This document shows, in pieces, positions 12,211 to 21,801 of a stretch of DNA of 64,000 bases. This stretch comes from Bacteroidales bacterium (lineage in GTDB: Bacteria; Bacteroidota; Bacteroidia; Bacteroidales; Muribaculaceae), in NCBI GenBank assembly GCA_022009815.1, contig CP091725.1, positions 558,001-622,000 on the forward strand, read 5' to 3'. Within the stretch, counting starts at the first letter, position 1; each line of letters begins with the position of its first letter. Below the pieces are notes generated by a model, which had not been told where the DNA came from, ran no database searches, and was given only the letters and a program-made list of their open reading frames with translations. Position numbers and translations under genes: made by a program.

Positions 12211-12218
12211 TACCTTTG
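12211..12218 (+). promoter_or_regulatory. -7 box TACCTTTG for the LptD-like gene
   Basis: TACCTTTGC matches TAnnTTTG and lies 28 bases upstream of the likely TTG start at 12246. It rules out the more upstream in-frame ATG at 12186. Confidence 0.65.
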
Positions 12219-12245
12219 CACCGTATTTGCAGAGAAAAGAGGAAT

Positions 12246-15158
12246 TTGAAGCGCTTTCATATATATATAATCATACTCGTGCTGCTGTCGACGGCTCTTT
12301 TTGCCATGCCGCAGACGGGATTGCACAAACACCATGCCGACAGCATCCCAGATGCTGCCGCTAAGGTTGTCGACTCTGCTCTGATACGCGCTCGTGCGCA
12401 AACATCTCCACGAATCGACTCGATACGAAACGTAATGGCTTCGCTCCGCGAGAGGGCGCGCAAGCAACGGCCTTCGCTCCGCACGGGCGAACGCCTCGAC
12501 TCGGTGGCTGAATCGGTGGTGAACCACTCTGTCAGCCCTGCCGCTCCCGCCGATTCCATCCTCCCCGCCGACACGCTTACCGACAGCGAGATTCTCGCCT
12601 TGGACTCAATGCCGCCGACGCCAAGGAAAAGCCGCATTGTGCGCGAGAAGGTCGACATCGACAATGCTGTGGATTTCGCCGCCAAGGACTCGTTGGTGAT
12701 GATGGGTCAGAACGCCGCGTTCATGTATGGCGCGAGCAACGTGAAATATGCCGACATCGACCTGAGCGCCGATGAGATACACATGGATATGAAAGAGAGC
12801 CTTGTATACGCCGTAGGCCGGAAAGACACAACCGACGAGGTGGTGGGGTCGCCGGTGTTCAAGGACCGCAGCGGCGAATACCAGTCGAAGACCATGACCT
12901 ACAATTTCAAGACTTCAAAAGGATTCATCACCGACGTTGTCACGCAGCAGGGCGAGGGATACCTTACCGGCGGACAGACAAAGAAACTTGCCGACGACTC
13001 ATACAACATCATCAACGGCCGCTACACCACTTGCGACGACCACGAGCACCCTCACTTCTACATGCAGCTGACAAAGGCGAAGATGCGCCCTAAGAAAGAC
13101 ATCGTGACGGGTCCGGCATATATGGTGCTGTGCGATGTGCCTCTGCCGCTCGCCGTGCCGTTCGGCTATTTCCGTTCACTTCAAAATACTCGTCGGGCGT
13201 GATTTTCCCCACATTCGGCGACGACTACAACAAGGGCTTCTACCTGCGCGACGGTGGTTATTATTTCGCGCTCAGTGACTATGCCGACCTTGCCTTGACG
13301 GGTGAAATCTACACCAAAGGCTCATGGGGGCTGGCGGCGCGCTCCACATATCGCAAACGCTACAAATTCTCGGGCTCGTTCAACATGAGTTTCCTGACCA
13401 CAATCACCGGCGACAAGGGTTCGCCCGACTATATGAAGCAGAAACTTCCGCATCGCATGGACCCACTCGCAGGACTCAAAGGCGAACCCGAAAATGACGT
13501 TCTCGTCGAGCGTGAACTTCGCAACCAGCGGATACTCGCGCAACGACCTTAACAGCTACTACAACGAGTCGTTTACCGAAAACACGAAAAACAGTACGGT
13601 TAACCTCTCCTACCGTTTCTCTTCAAAGTTCCAGATGTCGACAACGGCGTCGCTGGCACAGCGCACTCAGGACTCAACCCTTTCGGTGTCGTTTCCAAAC
13701 TTCACCCTGTCGCTGTCGCAGATAGCGCCGTTCAAGCGCAAACGCGCGGTCGGAGCAGAGCGTTGGTATGAGAAATCAAAATGTCGTACACCGGTTCGTT
13801 CCAAAACAGTTTGACAGCCAAGCAAAACGAGTTTTTCAAGAAAAGCCTCGTGAAGGACTGGGCAAACGGCATGCGCCATTCCGTGCCGGTTTCCGCCACA
13901 TTCAGTCTCTTCCAATACATCAACGTGTCGCCGAGCATCTCGATGAACGACCGCATGTATACGCGCAAGATTCGCCGGTCATGGGACCCCGCGGCGTCGG
14001 CTGAGGTGCAGGATACTACCTACAACTTCTACAACGTGTTCGACTTCAATGCGTCTGTCTCGCTCGACACTAAAATCTACGGTTTCTTCAAGCCTATGAA
14101 ATTCCTCGGCGACAAGGTGCAGATGATTCGCCACGTGATGAGTCCGTCAATATCGTTCAGCGGCTCGCCCGACTTCTCGCAGCCTGGATGGGGATATTAC
14201 GGCACCTACGACTACGTCGACCAGCAGGGACGGGCTTTGCAACGCAAGTACAGCTACTTCGGCAGCAACATCTTCGGATCCGTGGGTCAGGGAAACTGGA
14301 ATGGTGAGCATGTCGCTGTCAAACAACGTGGAAATGAAAGTGAAAAGCGACCAGGACAGCACTGGCGTGAAGAAGATATCCCTCATCGAGAACTTCACGA
14401 TATCGCAGTCGTACAACTTCGCAGCCGACTCGCTGCGCTGGAGCAACGTCAACACGTCGCTCTCGCTGCGCCTCGTGAAAAACCTCAACCTCAACCTTTC
14501 GGCGACGTGGGACCCATACACCTACCAGCTCAATGCGTCGGGCGCGCCGGTGCGTGTCGACGTGCCGCGATGGAAAGCCCACAAAGGATGGGTGAAACTG
14601 TCGAGCACGGGAACTTCGTTCAGCTACACGCTCAACAACTCCACTTTCAAGCGCAAGAAGAAATCCTCGTCGACCGACTCCAAAAAGACCGACTCCCCCG
14701 ACGACAATCTGGACGAGATGGACGACGGAACGGGCGGACAGAACAACCAGAAAAAAGACGACAATCTGGAGCTTGACAGCGACGGATATGCCCATTGGAG
14801 TTTTCCTTGGAGCCTGACGCTCAACTACTCGGTGAACTACAGCTACGGAGAGTTTGACAAGCAGAAGATGGACTATCGCGGAAAATTCACTCAGAACCTT
14901 AGCTTCAGCGGCCGCATACAGCCCACCAAGGGCTGGAACTTCACATTCTCTTCAAGCTACAACTTCGACACGCACAAACTCGCATACATGAACTGCACCA
15001 TCACGCGCGACCTGCACTGCTTCTCGATGAGCGCAAGCTTCGTGCCGGTAGGACCGTACAAATCCTACAACTTCCATATCGCCGTCAAGTCGTCGCTTCT
15101 CGCCGACCTCAAATACGACAAGCGCAGCAGCTACAGCAACGGCGTTGACTGGTACTAA
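12246..15158 (+). CDS. lptD: LptD-like LPS-assembly outer-membrane protein, four frameshifts
   Basis: The restored protein is about 970 residues. A hydrophobic signal segment (IYIIILVLLSTALFAMP) is followed by a low-complexity linker, an OstA/LptA-like jellyroll (FMYGASNVKYADIDLSADEI, GEYQSKTMTYNFKTSKGFIT) and a long C-terminal beta-barrel rich in alternating aromatic residues, such as RYKFSGSFNMSFLTT and SGRIQPTKGWNFTFSSSYNF. LptD places lipopolysaccharide in the outer leaflet. The frame breaks near 13172, 13443, 13774 and 14294; each is repaired by one or two bases in a C or A run. Start is probably TTG at 12246 with AAGAGG just upstream. Four breaks could also mean real decay, but the coding pattern continues unbroken between them. 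Confidence 0.82.
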
Positions 15159-15178
15159 TCCCCCCAAACTGTACAATC

Positions 15179-15215
15179 AAAAAAAGCGGCTGCACATCAC
15201 AAGACGTACAACCGC
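15179..15215 (-). terminator. Rho-independent terminator after menaquinone methyltransferase gene
   Basis: On the minus strand, stem GCGGTTG/CAGCCGC (one G-T pair) is followed by seven T residues. It lies 29 bases after the stop codon at 15244. Confidence 0.8.
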
Positions 15216-15243
15216 GTAAAAAACATTAATTGCTTAAGCTTTT

Positions 15244-15981
15244 CTATTTCTCTCCAAGATAGATGGAACAAGTGCCAAACGTCATCGTGCGGCAGGTGCA
15301 GTTATTGAAACCTGCACGGCGCATGATGTCGAGCATGTCGTTGCCCTGCGGCACGGCAGCTATGCTCTCCGGCAGATAAGAATAGGCACGGGCATCCTTC
15401 GAGATGCTGCGTCCGAGCAGCGGGATAAGCCTGCGCGTATAGAACCGATAAAACCAGAGCACCAACGGATTACGAGGCGTCGACAGCTCGATGACACAAA
15501 GCGTGCCTCCCTGACGGAGCACACGATGCATCTCGGCATATCCCTGCTCGAGATGCTCGAAATTGCGCACACCGTAAGCCACCGTAACAGCGTCAAACTC
15601 ACCGTCGCCGAAGTCGAGCGCAAGGCAATCGCCTTTGGCATACTCTATCACATCGTCAAGACCGGCGCGCTGCGCCTTCTGCTGGGCGATGGAAAGCATA
15701 TTTTCCGACAAGTCGACGCCCACCAGACGTTTGGGATGCAGTTTGCGGCAGAGGAGCATGGCAAAATCGCCGGTGCCTGTGGCCACGTCAAGCAGCGACT
15801 GCACGCCTTTTCTGCGCAGAAATCCCACTGCCTTGCGACGCCACAGCTTGTCGATGCCGAAAGTCATTGCGCGGTTCATAAAATCATAAACCGGCGCGAT
15901 GGAGTCAAACATCTCGCGCACCTGTTGCGTCTTGCTCTCTTTTTTGCCGTATGGCATAATTTTCTCCGCCTTGTAGTCCAT
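15244..15981 (-). CDS. menG: Demethylmenaquinone methyltransferase (MenG/UbiE family)
   Basis: This 245-residue SAM-dependent methyltransferase performs the last step of menaquinone synthesis. Family signatures are YDFMNRAMTFGIDKLWRRKAV near the N-terminus, the SAM-binding motif LLDVATGTGDFAMLL, VGVDLSENMLSIAQQKAQ, and VAYGVRNFEHLEQGYAEMHR. Bacteroidales use menaquinone only, so MenG rather than ubiquinone synthesis is implied. It is the third gene of a phoH-purC-menG unit (21-base gap after purC) and is followed by a terminator. Confidence 0.93.
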   Translation of the reverse strand: MDYKAEKIMPYGKKESKTQQVREMFDSIAPVYDFMNRAMTFGIDKLWRRKAVGFLRRKGVQSLLDVATGTGDFAMLLCRKLHPKRLVGVDLSENMLSIAQQKAQRAGLDDVIEYAKGDCLALDFGDGEFDAVTVAYGVRNFEHLEQGYAEMHRVLRQGGTLCVIELSTPRNPLVLWFYRFYTRRLIPLLGRSISKDARAYSYLPESIAAVPQGNDMLDIMRRAGFNNCTCRTMTFGTCSIYLGEK

Positions 15982-16002
15982 CCCGTCTGTTTGTGAGTTT
16001 TT

Positions 16003-16956
16003 TTACTTCTTCAAAGAGTTGAGATATTCAGTCACATTCTTCTCTATGCGCGCAGCAATGTCGGCATGCTCCTCCTTCTGGAATTTCAAACCGGTGATAT
16101 GCTCATAAAGCTCGATGTAGCGGTCGGAAACCGACTGGCAGTATTCATCCGTCATCTCAGGCACAGTCTGACCGGCCTTGCCCATAAATCCGTTCTCGAT
16201 AAGCCACTGGCGCACGAATTCCTTTGAAAGCTGGCGTTGAGCCTCGCCTTTCTCGAAACGCTCCTCATAGCCGTCGGCATAGAAATAGCGCGAAGAGTCG
16301 GGAGTGTGGATCTCGTCGATGAGATAAACCTTGCCGTCGCGCTTGCCGAACTCATATTTGGTGTCAACCAGAATCAAGCCCTTCTTGGCAGCTATCTCCG
16401 AACCGCGGGCAAACAATGCGCGCGTGTAGCGTTCCATCGTCTCATAGTCTTCCTTCGAAACGATGCCCTGCTTGATTATTTCCTCGCGAGAGATATTCTC
16501 GTCGTGTCCGGCTTCAGCCTTGGTGGTCGGAGTGATGATAGGTTCCGGGAATTTCTGGTTTTCCTTCATGCCCTCCGGCAGTTTCACGCCGCAAAGCTCA
16601 CGGCAACCATCCTTATAGTCGCGCCAAGCGCTGCCCGTAAGATAGCCGCGGATAATCATCTCTACGCGGAATCCCTCACATTTCAATCCCACAGTGACCA
16701 TCGGGTCGGGAGTGGCAAGTTTCCAGTTTGGAACGATGTCGGCTGTAGCGTCAAGGAATGTTGCCGCAATCTGGTTAAGCACCTGCCCTTTGAACGGAAT
16801 GCCCTTCGGAAGAATCACGTCGAAAGCCGAGATACGGTCTGTCGCCACCATCACCATCAAATCATCGTTGATGTCATACACGTCGCGTACTTTCCCGTGA
16901 TAAACGCTCACCTGTCCCGGGAATTGGAAATCTGTCTTTACTAATGTTGTTGCCAT
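16003..16956 (-). CDS. purC: Phosphoribosylaminoimidazole-succinocarboxamide synthase
   Basis: SAICAR synthetase joins aspartate to CAIR with ATP in purine synthesis. The 317-residue sequence has the N-terminal VYHGKVRDVYDINDDLMVMV, the catalytic TDRISAFDVILPKGIPFKG, and the signature LILVDTKYEFGKRDGKVYLI followed by DEIHTPDSSRYF. The longer length compared with E. coli PurC (about 237) is typical of Bacteroidota and eukaryote-like forms. It lies 20 bases after phoH and 21 bases before menG. Confidence 0.96.
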   Translation of the reverse strand: MATTLVKTDFQFPGQVSVYHGKVRDVYDINDDLMVMVATDRISAFDVILPKGIPFKGQVLNQIAATFLDATADIVPNWKLATPDPMVTVGLKCEGFRVEMIIRGYLTGSAWRDYKDGCRELCGVKLPEGMKENQKFPEPIITPTTKAEAGHDENISREEIIKQGIVSKEDYETMERYTRALFARGSEIAAKKGLILVDTKYEFGKRDGKVYLIDEIHTPDSSRYFYADGYEERFEKGEAQRQLSKEFVRQWLIENGFMGKAGQTVPEMTDEYCQSVSDRYIELYEHITGLKFQKEEHADIAARIEKNVTEYLNSLKK

Positions 16957-16976
16957 AAACTTTATATGTTATAAAA

Positions 16977-18011
16977 TCATTGTCGGTTGTTTTCTATCCG
17001 TCGCTCCTTCTGCTCCTGACGCAAAGCCTTCTGCTCCTCGTCGTGCTTCTCGTATGCCTCCACTATCCGCTGCACAAGAGGATGGCGGACAATGTCTTTT
17101 TTCTCAAACTGCACACGTCCCACGCCATTGACGTTACGGAGCACACGCAATGCCTGCACAAGTCCGGAAGTGACGGTGTGGGGCAAGTCAATCTGCGTCA
17201 CGTCACCGGTAATCACCATCTTGGCATTCATGCCAAGACGCGTCAAAAACATTTTTATCTGATGCGTGGTGGTGTTCTGCGCCTCGTCGAGGATTATCAC
17301 GGCTTCGCTCAGGGTGCGTCCGCGCATAAATGCCAACGGCGCAATCTGAATCACTCCGGTTTCCATATATTCCTTCAGTTTCGCCTGCGGAATCATATCC
17401 TCCAGCGCATCGTAGAGAGGCTGCAGATAAGGGTCGATCTTGTCCTTCATATCTCCGGGAAGGAATCCGAGCTTCTCGCCGGCCTCAACTGCCGGACGCG
17501 AAAGTATCACCTTGCGCACCTCCCGGTTTTTGAGAGCACGCACGGCAAGGGCTATCGCCACATACGTCTTGCCCGTTCCCGCTGGTCCGAGCGCAAACGT
17601 CAAATCGTTTTCCTGAAATGCCTTGACAAGTTTCTGCTGATTGGCTGAACGCCCCTGGATGGGCTTGCCGTTGACGCCGTAGATAATCACGTCGTCCATC
17701 TTCAGTTCTTTGGGCGGCTTCCCTTTGACCACATCGAGGATTACCTCCTCTCCAAGCTGATTATATTTCGAGCAATAGTCTTCAAGTTCTTTGATTTTTT
17801 TCTCAAACTCCGCCGTTTCCTGCTCATCACCAAGCACTTTGATAAGCGTGCCGCGGGCAGCGACGCGCAACTTCGGAAACAGGCTGCGTATCAACTGCAT
17901 GTTTGAGTTGTTCACCCCATAGAATATAACGGGGTCTACACTATCGATTACTACTAACCTTTCAATCATATCTCTTTTTGTTGCCACAAAATTACTAATA
18001 TCCGCCGACAT
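16977..18011 (-). CDS. phoH: PhoH family ATPase
   Basis: The 344-residue protein has an N-terminal region of about 110 residues followed by the PhoH ATPase core: Walker A GPAGTGKTYVAIALAV, the family signature SRPAVEAGEKLGFLPGDMKD, Walker B AVIILDEAQNTT, and the sensor region MVITGDVTQIDLP. The C-terminus is a charged helix rich in Glu, Arg and Lys. PhoH-like proteins are linked to RNA metabolism and ribosome maturation, but the exact substrate is unsettled. It is the first gene of the phoH-purC-menG unit. Confidence 0.93.
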   Translation of the reverse strand: MSADISNFVATKRDMIERLVVIDSVDPVIFYGVNNSNMQLIRSLFPKLRVAARGTLIKVLGDEQETAEFEKKIKELEDYCSKYNQLGEEVILDVVKGKPPKELKMDDVIIYGVNGKPIQGRSANQQKLVKAFQENDLTFALGPAGTGKTYVAIALAVRALKNREVRKVILSRPAVEAGEKLGFLPGDMKDKIDPYLQPLYDALEDMIPQAKLKEYMETGVIQIAPLAFMRGRTLSEAVIILDEAQNTTTHQIKMFLTRLGMNAKMVITGDVTQIDLPHTVTSGLVQALRVLRNVNGVGRVQFEKKDIVRHPLVQRIVEAYEKHDEEQKALRQEQKERRIENNRQ

Positions 18012-18074
18012 TACGGCACGATAGGCTCAGAAGATTGGAATTTTTTTTGTTGCAACCAGCCGCACGTCCCCCAA

Positions 18075-18134
18075 TTCCAAAAATATTGCGATTTTTATGG
18101 AATACGTTCCAAAAATATTGCGATTTATTTGGAA
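18075..18134. repeat. Two tandem copies of a 28-base partly palindromic unit
   Basis: The unit starts TTCCAAAAATATTGCG and ends TGGAA; copies at 18075-18102 and 18107-18134 differ by a few bases. Each copy is flanked by TTCCA/TGGAA inverted ends and the two are separated by 4 bases. They lie upstream of phoH in a 290-base gap. Confidence 0.75.
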
Positions 18135-18243
18135 TCCAAAGCGGAAGGCATCTATCCCGTTGACTTTCTCAAGGGCTTATCCCGACACGGACTTCAATGT
18201 CGTGACTCGCGACAATTGCGAATCATTCCTGCTATAACGGCTG

Positions 18244-18284
18244 CGGCGCGCCGACTCGAGTCAGCGCGCCGCTATGTTTTTTTC
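18244..18284 (+). terminator. GC-rich palindrome followed by T run
   Basis: GCGGCGCGC and GCGCGCCGC form a 9-bp stem that extends through a GACTCGAGTC centre, followed by TATGTTTTTTT on the plus strand. It lies 29 bases beyond the DUF4831 stop codon, whose gene is on the minus strand, where the T run is absent. Confidence 0.6.
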
Positions 18285-18301
18285 AATCCTTTCCGAAGTC
18301 T

Positions 18302-19396
18302 CTATTTTTCAGTCGATGTTTCAAGCACACCAATCTCCTTGACGCTGCCGCTCTCAGGATGGAACACCACATACGCCGGCTGTTTCTTATCGACAAAAAT
18401 CTTTGGATCAAGACCGAACTGCACGCCAAACTGCGCCACTTCCATCTGTTCGCGTGCCAGCACATTGCCGTCATAGGTCAGCGTCACGGTAGCGAGTCCC
18501 GGGATGTTGTACATCACCGCGCCCTTTGGCAATTCCTTCTCCTTGCCCTTGTCATCGACAGGCAGCTCGCCCTTTTGCGTTGTTTTCACTGTGATATATA
18601 CAGGTTCGCCGCTGAGGTCGTTGCTGTCGACAATGCCGTTCACGTCCGACACACGGAACACCACCTCGCCGTCGACATCCTTCTTCGGCTCATAGTCGAA
18701 ACGCACCACGCGCGTCTCCAGTTGCGTTGTGCCAACAAACATCGCCGTAAGCGTCTGTTCCTGACGGTTGAGCTCATCAAGCATCAGCTTCAGCGAAGCC
18801 CCATCGGGAGGCATCTGGTCGGCGTTGCCGCTCACAAGGTCGTTGCGGCTCTCGCGCAACTCGAAAATCTTGGCGGCGGCTGTTTCGGCACGCTTCATCA
18901 GCGACTCGCTCGCCACCATGTCCTCCGTAAACACGCTTGAATAGTCCGTTCCGTCAAGCACACTCTTGTCTGCCATCTGGTTGCGTTTGCGTTCCACCAC
19001 TTCGCGTTCGGGGTCGGTGTTGATTGCCAACGGCAATCCTGCGGCGTCGAGCACCACAAAAGGCGACGACCCTGCCTTGAATTTCATCAGCCACTCACTG
19101 TCCTTATCGGGCACACCGAATGCCGACATCTGCACGTCCTTGACAGCCCACGTCTGGCTGTCCTCGGTAATCGGATTCTTCACACCGAGATACTTCTCGG
19201 CGTAGCGATAGTAAGGTCCGGCTTTCTTCACCGTACGCACCGCCTCAACCTCAATGTTGACATGCGTTTTAGGCAACGAATAAATCAGTCCGTATTCATT
19301 GTGCTTGTTGGCTGTGAGCCGCTGTGTCTCCTGGGCGAATGCCGGCATCGAGGCCGTCAAAGCCGCAGTCAGCGCAATTATCTTAATTGTCTTCAT
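18302..19396 (-). CDS. DUF4831 family exported protein
   Basis: The 364-residue protein has a clear signal peptide (MKTIKIIALTAALTASMPAFA, cleavage before QE). The rest resembles the DUF4831 family of Bacteroidales: EYGLIYSLPKTHVNIEVEA, YYRYAEKYLGVKNPI, and FVDKKQPAYVVFHPESG near the C-terminus. No enzyme motif or lipobox is visible. Function is unknown; a periplasmic or outer-membrane associated role is inferred from the signal peptide. It starts 12 bases after the NAD(P)HX repair gene and is probably co-transcribed with it. Confidence 0.85.
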   Translation of the reverse strand: MKTIKIIALTAALTASMPAFAQETQRLTANKHNEYGLIYSLPKTHVNIEVEAVRTVKKAGPYYRYAEKYLGVKNPITEDSQTWAVKDVQMSAFGVPDKDSEWLMKFKAGSSPFVVLDAAGLPLAINTDPEREVVERKRNQMADKSVLDGTDYSSVFTEDMVASESLMKRAETAAAKIFELRESRNDLVSGNADQMPPDGASLKLMLDELNRQEQTLTAMFVGTTQLETRVVRFDYEPKKDVDGEVVFRVSDVNGIVDSNDLSGEPVYITVKTTQKGELPVDDKGKEKELPKGAVMYNIPGLATVTLTYDGNVLAREQMEVAQFGVQFGLDPKIFVDKKQPAYVVFHPESGSVKEIGVLETSTEK

Positions 19397-19408
19397 ATCT
19401 TATTGTTG

Positions 19409-20912
19409 TTATTGCATTATTTCCTTTATTGCCTGACCTATGCAGTCTATGATATCGCCTGCCGTAAGCCCGTATTCGCCATGCTTCTGCGCAGCCAGAT
19501 TGCCTGCATAGCCATGGATAAACACGCCCATCGACGCCGCCACATCGGGTCGGTATTTCTGTGCCATAAGCGCTCCGATGATTCCCGTCAGCACGTCGCC
19601 ACTGCCCGCGGTAGCCATTCCGGCATTGCCCGTGGTGTTGACAAACACCTTGCCGTCGGGGCGGAACACAAACGTGTAATGTCCTTTAAGCACTATCACG
19701 ATTTTCAAGAACTTCGACATCTCGACCGCACGGTTAAAACGCTCCTCGTCTGTAAAATGTTCGCCAAACAATCGGTCGAACTCGCGCACATGGGGCGTTA
19801 TCACGGATCCTTGCGGAATATTGTTGATTGGAGTGCGCAATCCAGCTATACAGTTAAGTGCGTCGGCATCAAGAAGAATAGGCGACGCCGCCTGCCGCAG
19901 AAAATCATCGATTGCCGACACCGTTGCGGCATGCGTGCCGAGTCCAGGACCGGCGACAACCGTATACTTCTTCTCCGGCACAATCTCTGTAACATAACTG
20001 CTTCCCCTGTCCTGACGCACACGGGCCTCAGGCACTGCCGTCTGAAGCGGGATGTAGCAGCACGACGGCGTATGGACATCGACAATGCCCACTCCCGTGC
20101 GCAACGCAGCCTTTGCCGCAAGCACTGCCGCGCCTCCCATTCCGAAACTGCCTGCCACAAGAAGCATCCGTCCGAAATCGTGCTTGTCGGCAAACGGATT
20201 GCGCGGCTGCAGTCCATCCTTGACTCCCACACGGTCAATCAGATAATAGTTCGACGGCGTCTGACGGATAGCCTCCTGGCTAAGACCGATGTCGAGCACC
20301 TTCCACTCTCCCAAGCACTTGGCATTTCTCTGAAGAAAAACGCCAGACGCGGAAACTGGAATGTCAAAGTCAGGTTGGCATGGACGATATTGTTGAGAAT
20401 ATTTGTTGAATTAAACTCTGGAAACAGTCCCGACGGCAAGTCAATCGACACGACAAACGCTTCCGACTCATAAATAAGCTTCGCCAATGCCGTATAGCCG
20501 CCACGAAGGTTGGACGACAAGCCATTGCCAAACAATCCGTCGACAACAACATCACGTTTTGAAATCTCCGGAACCGTAAACTTCTTCTGCACCTCGACAA
20601 ACGACGGATATTCCATATCGACAAGACGCTGACGGTTGATGGCGCAATCGTCCGACAGGTCCTTCGTTCTGAACAGAAGAACCTCCGGCTTGTATCCTTG
20701 GTCAATCAGCAGGCGAGCCACGGCAAGCGCGTCGCCGCCATTGTTGCCCGGACCCGCAAAAATAATGATACGCTGCGACGGCACCCAACGGGAAACAATT
20801 TCAAACGCCACAGCAGAAGCCGCACGCTCCATCAAATCAATGCTCGCTATTCCCTCTTTAGCCACCGTTGCTGCATCGATGGCACGTATATCTGTCGCTG
20901 TAAATATTTCAT
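19409..20912 (-). CDS. nnr: Bifunctional NAD(P)HX epimerase/dehydratase, two frameshifts
   Basis: This enzyme repairs hydrated NADH and NADPH. The N-terminal YjeF-type epimerase domain shows SIDLMERAASAVAFEI and FAGPGNNGGDALAVARLL. The C-terminal ADP-dependent dehydratase (ribokinase-like) domain shows GRMLLVAGSFGMGGAAVLA, VVAGPGLG, LLDADALN, VITPHVREFDRLFG and the catalytic GNAGMATAGSGDVLTGII. The frame breaks near 20338 (one T missing from a T run) and near 20907 just after the ATG (one A missing). The restored start is MKIFTATDIRAIDAATV at 20912 and the length about 500 residues. It is followed closely by the DUF4831 gene. Confidence 0.92.
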
Positions 20913-20936
20913 CCTTGTCTGTAATTAGCCAAAGGA

Positions 20937-20944
20937 CAAAGATA
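20937..20944 (-). promoter_or_regulatory. -7 box TATCTTTG for nnr
   Basis: The minus strand reads GCACTATCTTTGTCC, 25 bases upstream of the restored nnr start. It matches TAnnTTTG and is nearly identical to the rpsU promoter box. Confidence 0.7.
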
Positions 20945-21090
20945 GTGCAAGGTGAGCGAAAAAGAAAGGAACTCGTTCATTTTCTTTTTCCGAACCGCAG
21001 CCGGTTTTATCAAAAAACAAAATCAAGCTCGTCTTTTTCATCATTAAGGACCTTAAAGTCTTTAAAGACCTTACCCCTCCTTATCATTGT

Positions 21091-21801
21091 CTAAAACGAT
21101 GTGCGGAAAGCACGCAGCTGCGACCGCAGCTGCAACGCCATGCCATCGGTCATCGAGTTGAGCAACGCATAGAATTGCTGACCATGGTTCATCTCGCGGG
21201 TATGCGCCAGCTCGTGAAGCAGCACATAGTCCATCAGGTGCGGAGGCAACAGCATCAAGTAGCACGACAGGTTGATTGTGCCTGCGCTTGTGCAACTTCC
21301 CCATTTCGACCGCGCTCCAGTGACACGCACTTTCTTGTAGGTCAGACCATGCATCGAGGCAAGTTCGGCGAGCAACGGCGGCAGAAACTGCTGCGCCCGG
21401 CGTTTCATTGCCCTGACAACGGCTGCCGACAGCAACTTCTGCACTTCCGGACGGCTGAACTGAGTGTCGGGCGGGCAAAACACCGTTGCCTTGTCGTCGT
21501 CAAACCGCACCGAGAAAAACTGCCGTGTGCCCGAGGCGACACACAGTTTGAAGCACGGCGCATCGATTGTGAAATCAAGGTCAATCAGCCGCGGACGCAA
21601 CTTCTCGCATCCCTCACGAAGCGTCTGCCGATGCGGCTCTATGGCTTTGAGAACAGAGGCAAGCGACGTGTAGGGAGGCACCGTCACGTGCAGCCCGTCG
21701 TCCTTCGGACGCATTGTGATGTTGCGCGCGCGCCGGTTGGTGCGTATCTCTATACGTCCGAAATCGGGGTCCTGGACAATTCTCTTAGTCGGCATATCCA
21801 C
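21091..21801 (-). CDS. YgjP/DUF45-type zinc metallopeptidase (WLM-like)
   Basis: The 236-residue protein matches the YgjP/DUF45 family. The zinc motif HELAHTREMNHGQQFYALL contains HExxH plus a downstream His. Upstream are ITMRPKDDGLHVTVPPYTS and VRVTGARSKWGSCTSAGTIN, another signature of the family. No signal peptide is present, so it is expected to be cytoplasmic. Substrates are unknown. Its start overlaps the end of sbcC by about 17 bases (or begins at an internal ATG at 21795), so translation may be coupled with sbcC. Confidence 0.85.
   Translation of the reverse strand: MDMPTKRIVQDPDFGRIEIRTNRRARNITMRPKDDGLHVTVPPYTSLASVLKAIEPHRQTLREGCEKLRPRLIDLDFTIDAPCFKLCVASGTRQFFSVRFDDDKATVFCPPDTQFSRPEVQKLLSAAVVRAMKRRAQQFLPPLLAELASMHGLTYKKVRVTGARSKWGSCTSAGTINLSCYLMLLPPHLMDYVLLHELAHTREMNHGQQFYALLNSMTDGMALQLRSQLRAFRTSF

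Noticed and set aside
12246..15158. LptD-like gene as a decayed pseudogene
   Set aside because: All four breaks are short-run indels like those in rpoB and tuf, and beta-barrel coding continues between them.
19262..20473. Long open frame antisense to nnr and DUF4831 genes
   Set aside because: Composition is Arg/His/Cys-rich, with no similarity, no promoter box and no start context.
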